A model generated the notes under the pieces. That model ran no database searches, was not told the DNA's origin, and saw only the letters and a list, made by a program, of their open reading frames with translations. A stretch of DNA of 64,000 nt from Bog-473 sp963756025. Its GTDB lineage: Bacteria; Actinomycetota; Acidimicrobiia; Acidimicrobiales; RAAP-2. The stretch spans positions 372,001 to 436,000 of the forward strand of contig CAVWMF010000001.1 in assembly GCA_963756025.1 (NCBI GenBank), in the 5' to 3' direction. Below, in pieces: positions 60,279-64,000 of the stretch; the stretch's first letter is position 1, and each line of letters opens with the position of its first letter. Made by a program: the position numbers and the translations under genes.

Positions 60279-60698
60279 ATGGCCAGGACTGCCCGACGTG
60301 AAGTGATCGGTCTTCTGATCGAGAAGCAGGTGACCTACACCGAGGCCGAGGCCGAAGCGCTCATCGCTCAGGCGAAGAGGCTGGCCAAGGAGAGCAGCAG
60401 GACCGTGCGCGCGGAGGCCGAGCTGCTCCTCTCGAGGAACAGGGAGAGCCGCCTGCGGGACCTACAGAACAAGGTGGTGGAGGCGGCCAAACTTCTGGCT
60501 GTCATCACCGTCGAAGTCGATGACCTCCGGGGCGAGTCAGGTGATGACGACGGAGAACTGGCCGCCATCATGACGACCATGGCTGCCTCCTGTGAGCCTT
60601 TCACCTCAGTCCCAACGGGTGGTTCACTTTCGAACACAAACGCTGTCGAGGCGCCATCGTCACCGGCCGCAACCGCCGTTCACGGAGTCGGATCATGA
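60279..60698 (+). CDS. Hypothetical coiled-coil protein, 139 residues
   Basis: The first 75 residues form a charged helix (AEAEALIAQAKRLAKESS and SRNRESRLRDLQNKV). The rest is Ser/Thr-rich and acidic. It might be a short cytosolic helper protein. Start ATG 60279. No family known. Confidence 0.4.
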   Translation: MARTARREVIGLLIEKQVTYTEAEAEALIAQAKRLAKESSRTVRAEAELLLSRNRESRLRDLQNKVVEAAKLLAVITVEVDDLRGESGDDDGELAAIMTTMAASCEPFTSVPTGGSLSNTNAVEAPSSPAATAVHGVGS

Positions 60699-60825
60699 GG
60701 ATGACCAACCGGGGCGCCTCGGCGAAGGGCTCCCGCGAACTCTCCCACGCTGCCTAAGCTGCCGTGGTCACAAGCCCCGTGGCCGGATCACTGAGTTCCT
60801 GACCACCGTTCGAAGGAGTTCGCAC

Positions 60826-61470
60826 ATGTCGACAGTTCGTGTCCACAACTTCGCCGTCTCATTGGATGGTTTCAGCACCGGTGAAGGGCAATCACTCGAG
60901 CAACCGTTCGGGCACGCCGGAACTCGCCTCGTTGAGGGGTTCGTGGGGACTCGTACGTTCCAGAGGATCCATGGCGGGACGGGCGGAACAACCGGCGTTG
61001 ACGAGGCCTTCGCCAGCAACTGGGCGACGGGCATCGGTGCCGAGATCATGGGCCGCAACAAGTTCGGGCCGCAGCGCGGCCCGTGGGCCGACGAAGACTG
61101 GAAAGGGTGGTGGGGCGACGATCCCGTATTCCACACTCCAGTGTTCGTGCTGACACACCATCCGAGGCCCTCGATCGAGATGGAGGGTGGTACGACCTTT
61201 CATTTCATTGATGCCACGCCCGTCGAAGCATTGAGGATCGCCCAGGATGCGGCAGGTGAGCTCGACGTGCGCATCGGTGGAGGGCCGTCAACCGTTCGTC
61301 AGTTCCTCGCCGCGGATCTGATCGACCACATGCATATCGTGGTCGCACCGATTGTCCTTGGGCGCGGAGTACGACTGTGGGACGGCCTCGAAGGCTTGGA
61401 AGACCGCTTCGCCATAGAGGCGATCGGGTCCCCGAGTGGCGTTACGCACATGACGTTCTCGCACCGATAG
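60826..61470 (+). CDS. Dihydrofolate reductase-like (RibD C-terminal) protein
   Basis: A 214-residue DHFR-fold protein. VRVHNFAVSLDGFSTG is the N-terminal strand. The sequence then has GRNKFGPQRGPW and, at the NADPH site, IGGGPSTVRQFLAADLIDHMHIVV, followed by APIVLGRGVRLW. These are those of the RibD C-terminal family, which is not folate reductase proper. AAGGAG precedes ATG 60826 by seven bases. Substrate unknown. Confidence 0.9.
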   Translation: MSTVRVHNFAVSLDGFSTGEGQSLEQPFGHAGTRLVEGFVGTRTFQRIHGGTGGTTGVDEAFASNWATGIGAEIMGRNKFGPQRGPWADEDWKGWWGDDPVFHTPVFVLTHHPRPSIEMEGGTTFHFIDATPVEALRIAQDAAGELDVRIGGGPSTVRQFLAADLIDHMHIVVAPIVLGRGVRLWDGLEGLEDRFAIEAIGSPSGVTHMTFSHR

Positions 61471-61523
61471 CCCCGATGCTCGAGATCACCCAGAGGGGAA
61501 TAGTGACGGTCACGGCCGTGTCC

Positions 61524-61742
61524 TTACGGCCTTGAGCCCTTTGTGCGCCTCCGACGGGCAAAACCTCGAATCCAAGTGAAGGTGGCGTAGGCACTCCACA
61601 GCGACAAGATTCCGAAGACGACGGTTAGCGCCCACACATGATGGATGCCGGTGAACACCGCGAATAGCACCGCAAAAAATGTCAACCCGAGATTGTACAG
61701 GAATGGATATACGTTGGGCAGACCGGAACTACTTCTTGCCAT
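61524..61742 (-). CDS. Small two-helix membrane protein
   Basis: A 72-residue protein with two hydrophobic helices (FLYNLGLTFFAVLFAVF and WALTVVFGILSLWSAYATF) and a basic tail (RRRRTKGSRP). ATG 61742. No family is given. Confidence 0.55.
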   Translation of the reverse strand: MARSSSGLPNVYPFLYNLGLTFFAVLFAVFTGIHHVWALTVVFGILSLWSAYATFTWIRGFARRRRTKGSRP

Positions 61743-61826
61743 GATTGGACGGTACCACCGCTACCGATAGCCGCCCAGTATTTGGCGTAGGTACCACTCA
61801 CCCGACGTCGTGCGAGAATCCTGATT

Positions 61827-62054
61827 GTGCCACCCGAGGGCGACCCGCGTGGATCTGGCCGCGAGCTTCCGCATCTCGTCGGTCTAACTGCAGCTCACGC
61901 ATCGGGGATCGCGACCGGAGAAGGAATTACAGACATCCGCGTGTTGCAATCTGTCGACGGGATGACGATCACGGTGATGTCGGCGGATCGGGTTCCCACA
62001 CGATTGAATCTGATCATCGAGGAAGCGGTCGTAGTAAAGGCCGTGTTCGGTTAG
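61827..62054 (+). CDS. Small protein resembling I78-type protease inhibitors
   Basis: A 75-residue protein starting at GTG 61827. Its end, VPTRLNLIIEEAVVVKAVFG, follows the RLN-x-x-x-(D/E) then V-x-x-x-G pattern of I78 family inhibitors, and GITDIRVLQSVDGMTITVMS fits the preceding strand. It lacks the usual Cys. No signal peptide. Assignment is tentative. Confidence 0.45.
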   Translation: MPPEGDPRGSGRELPHLVGLTAAHASGIATGEGITDIRVLQSVDGMTITVMSADRVPTRLNLIIEEAVVVKAVFG

Positions 62055-62133
62055 CAGTAACGGACTGCGCCCGATCACCTCCGGACGCGTGCGTGCCTGA
62101 CCGTACGGCGAGCACGGCGGTTACCATCGTCCG

Positions 62134-62817
62134 GTGACCTTGGCTGATGCATGGGAGGAGAATGCCGCCGAATGGATCGCGTGGGCCCGATCTCCTGACC
62201 ATGATGGATTCTGGGAAGGGACGTGGCCGGAACTTCTCGCTGTCCTCCCCGAACCGGACGGGCTGACGATTGACGTCGGCTGCGGGGAAGGCCGAGCGAG
62301 CCGCCAGCTGATGGGCATTGGTCACACCGTCGTCGCCGTGGAACGCTCACCGACGCTTAGCCGTGCAGCGCATACAGGAACCCCCTCGGTGCCGGTGGTT
62401 TGCGCAGACGGCGCCAGCCTGCCGTTCCCAGACAGCATCGCGGACATTGTCGTCGCCTCGATGGTCCTCCAAGACGTCGATGATCTCGATCTCACGGCAA
62501 CGGAGATCGCTCGGGTGCTCCGTCCGGGCGGGAGTTTGTGTCTGGCCATTGTGCACCCGTTTTCGTCCGCTCAAGATCCAGTCGCTTTCCATACGGGCCA
62601 GTCACTACCCATCACGGTCCCTTATCTCCATGAGCGTCGCTACGAGGACCGGGTGGAGCGCGACGGACTTCCTATGACGTTCGTTTCCGATCACCGACCG
62701 CTGTCCCGGTATTTCGGCGCGCTGGTCAGTTGCGGACTCGCCATTACTGCCTTGCGGGAGTTCGGCAGTCGGCCAATCCCATGGCTGCTCGTCTGCCGTG
62801 CCGTGAAGCTTCACTAG
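62134..62817 (+). CDS. Class I SAM-dependent methyltransferase
   Basis: A 227-residue methyltransferase. The SAM loop is TIDVGCGEGRASRQL, then an acidic end of the second strand (VVAVERSP), the adenine part VCADGASLPFPD and the post-motif LRPGGSLCLAIVHPF. GTG at 62134. It belongs to the UbiE/Methyltransf_11 group. The methyl acceptor is unknown. Confidence 0.9.
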   Translation: MTLADAWEENAAEWIAWARSPDHDGFWEGTWPELLAVLPEPDGLTIDVGCGEGRASRQLMGIGHTVVAVERSPTLSRAAHTGTPSVPVVCADGASLPFPDSIADIVVASMVLQDVDDLDLTATEIARVLRPGGSLCLAIVHPFSSAQDPVAFHTGQSLPITVPYLHERRYEDRVERDGLPMTFVSDHRPLSRYFGALVSCGLAITALREFGSRPIPWLLVCRAVKLH

Positions 62818-63003
62818 CGCCCCGCAGGATCGCGTACGCTCGAGCAGGTGGACGGAAGTCCCCCGAAGGCGTTGCTTGTCCATGCGTCGTGTGATGAAGT
62901 TTGGGTTGGTGGACTCCGATCGTCGGCCGGCTGGCGCCCCCTTCCATAGCTGGCCGCATGCAGTTGATGGCGTTCACCACGGCATCACGAGAGGAGCTCC
63001 CAA

Positions 63004-63774
63004 ATGGCTCGCATACTGGTAACCGGCTCGACGGACGGACTCGGTCTTATGGCTGCACGACTCCTGGTGGCCGATGGCCATCACGTCACGCTGCACGGTC
63101 GCAACCAGAGACGAGTCGCGGAAGCCAGGAAGGAGGTGCCTGATGCGGACGACGCGGTGATTGGTGATCTGTCGAATATCTCGGGCATGAGGCAGGTCGC
63201 CGATCAGGCCAATGCTCTTGGCCGATACGACGCGGTTATCCACAACGCCGGGGTTGGTTATCGAGAACCAAGGCGGACGGAGACAGCCGACGGACTGTCC
63301 CTGGTCTTCGCCGTCAACGTCCTCGCCCCCTACCTCCTCACAGCGCTCATGACGCCCCCCGATCGACTGATCTATCTGAGCTCAGGAATGCACAGGGGGG
63401 GTGATCCGGACCTCTCGGACCTCCAGTGGGAGCGGCGTCCGTGGAACGGGTCGCAGGCGTATGCGGACTCAAAGCTGTTCGATGTCGTGTTGGCTTTTGC
63501 GGTCGCACGACATTGGCCGCACGTGCTTTCCAACGCCCTCGAGCCGGGGTGGGTGCCGACGAAGATGGGTGGACCCGGCGCTCCCGACGATATGGAGCTT
63601 GCCCCGGTAACCCAAGTGTGGCTCGCCACAAGTTCCGCCGTCGAGGCAACGGTGACAGGGAGGTACTTCTATCACCAAGGTCTACGGGACACGAACCCCG
63701 CAGCGAGCAGGCGTGAGGTGCAGGAGGGACTGCTGGCGGAGTGCGCCGCGCTCACGGAGGTCGTCCTGCAGTGA
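63004..63774 (+). CDS. Short-chain dehydrogenase/reductase
   Basis: A 256-residue SDR. The cofactor loop is VTGSTDGLGLMAARLL, with the Arg in HGRNQRRV suggesting NADP. DAVIHNAGVGY is the NAG motif. The active-site Ser is in IYLSSGMH, and Tyr-x-x-x-Lys appears as AYADSKLFDV. GAGAGGAG lies upstream of ATG 63004. Substrate unknown. Confidence 0.92.
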   Translation: MARILVTGSTDGLGLMAARLLVADGHHVTLHGRNQRRVAEARKEVPDADDAVIGDLSNISGMRQVADQANALGRYDAVIHNAGVGYREPRRTETADGLSLVFAVNVLAPYLLTALMTPPDRLIYLSSGMHRGGDPDLSDLQWERRPWNGSQAYADSKLFDVVLAFAVARHWPHVLSNALEPGWVPTKMGGPGAPDDMELAPVTQVWLATSSAVEATVTGRYFYHQGLRDTNPAASRREVQEGLLAECAALTEVVLQ

Positions 63775-64000
63775 CCGACAAGCATTCGTCGCACCGAAGC
63801 AGATCGTACGGCCATCACGCGGGAAATCGTTGAGCGATTGGGCTGTCACTAGCCCATAGCGGACGATGCGTATTACTTTGGTCCGAAGTAACGACCGACC
63901 CATGCAAAGACCATCGCTGTTCTTCCATCGGGCAACCCTTGAACCTCGCTCGTGCGGAGGTAACGATGTTGCTGGCCATCGGTCATGACAACACACAGGT

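Overview
The window reads as chromosomal DNA of a high-GC actinobacterium, possibly a member of the Acidimicrobiia or a relative. This is inferred from content: frequent GTG starts, a GAF-ANTAR regulator, bacterial Ku, a DUF2510-RDD membrane protein, a mycothiol-type DinB-like enzyme, and an F420-style redox set (four LLM-class flavin/F420 oxidoreductases and a DUF385 deazaflavin-type protein). No rRNA, tRNA, CRISPR array or prophage was seen.

Layout. Positions 1-12 kb hold a class III cyclase cut by the window edge, a formylglycine-type sulfatase, a GGDEF protein broken by two frameshifts, and small redox or stress genes (LLM oxidoreductase, VOC protein, acetyltransferase, cupin, YciI, FMN reductase, a Clp_N protein with no ATPase). 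Positions 12.3-17.7 kb form a minus-strand catabolic operon: amidohydrolase, thiolase-like protein, DUF35 protein, an amidohydrolase-like/LLM fusion, and an isochorismatase-fold protein. Three of its junctions are 4-base TTGA, ATGA and GTGA overlaps. It faces a class III CoA-transferase and an aldehyde dehydrogenase remnant. This set fits CoA-thioester side-chain degradation, but the substrate cannot be read from the sequence.

Positions 19.5-26 kb carry glutamate synthase (gltB-gltD, minus strand), with Gly/Ala-rich insertions in both subunits. Positions 26-41.5 kb are metabolic and envelope genes: alpha/beta hydrolase, LLM, class II aldolase, thiO-thiS with a GTGA overlap, patatin, CorA, a potassium channel, a second ThiO-like oxidase, a large GGDEF-EAL protein, another LLM, a crotonase and PspA. 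Positions 41.7-46.5 kb hold an exonuclease/phosphatase-family membrane protein, a tandem pair of small Cys/His-rich paralogues, Ku, a membrane-anchored Thr/Pro-repeat protein and a GAF-ANTAR regulator.

From about 46.5 kb to the end the DNA is looser and more accessory. It has small unknown genes, SRPBCC-fold proteins, an altered IS1380-type transposase, SDR and monooxygenase remnants, several small membrane proteins, a methyltransferase and an SDR, with several gaps of 300-600 bases.

At least ten apparent single-base frameshifts are scattered through the window, in the GGDEF gene, the DinB-like gene, the exonuclease-family gene, the Thr/Pro protein, the SDR remnant and others. Long genes such as gltB are intact. 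Some of the broken genes may therefore reflect indel errors in the assembly rather than true decay.
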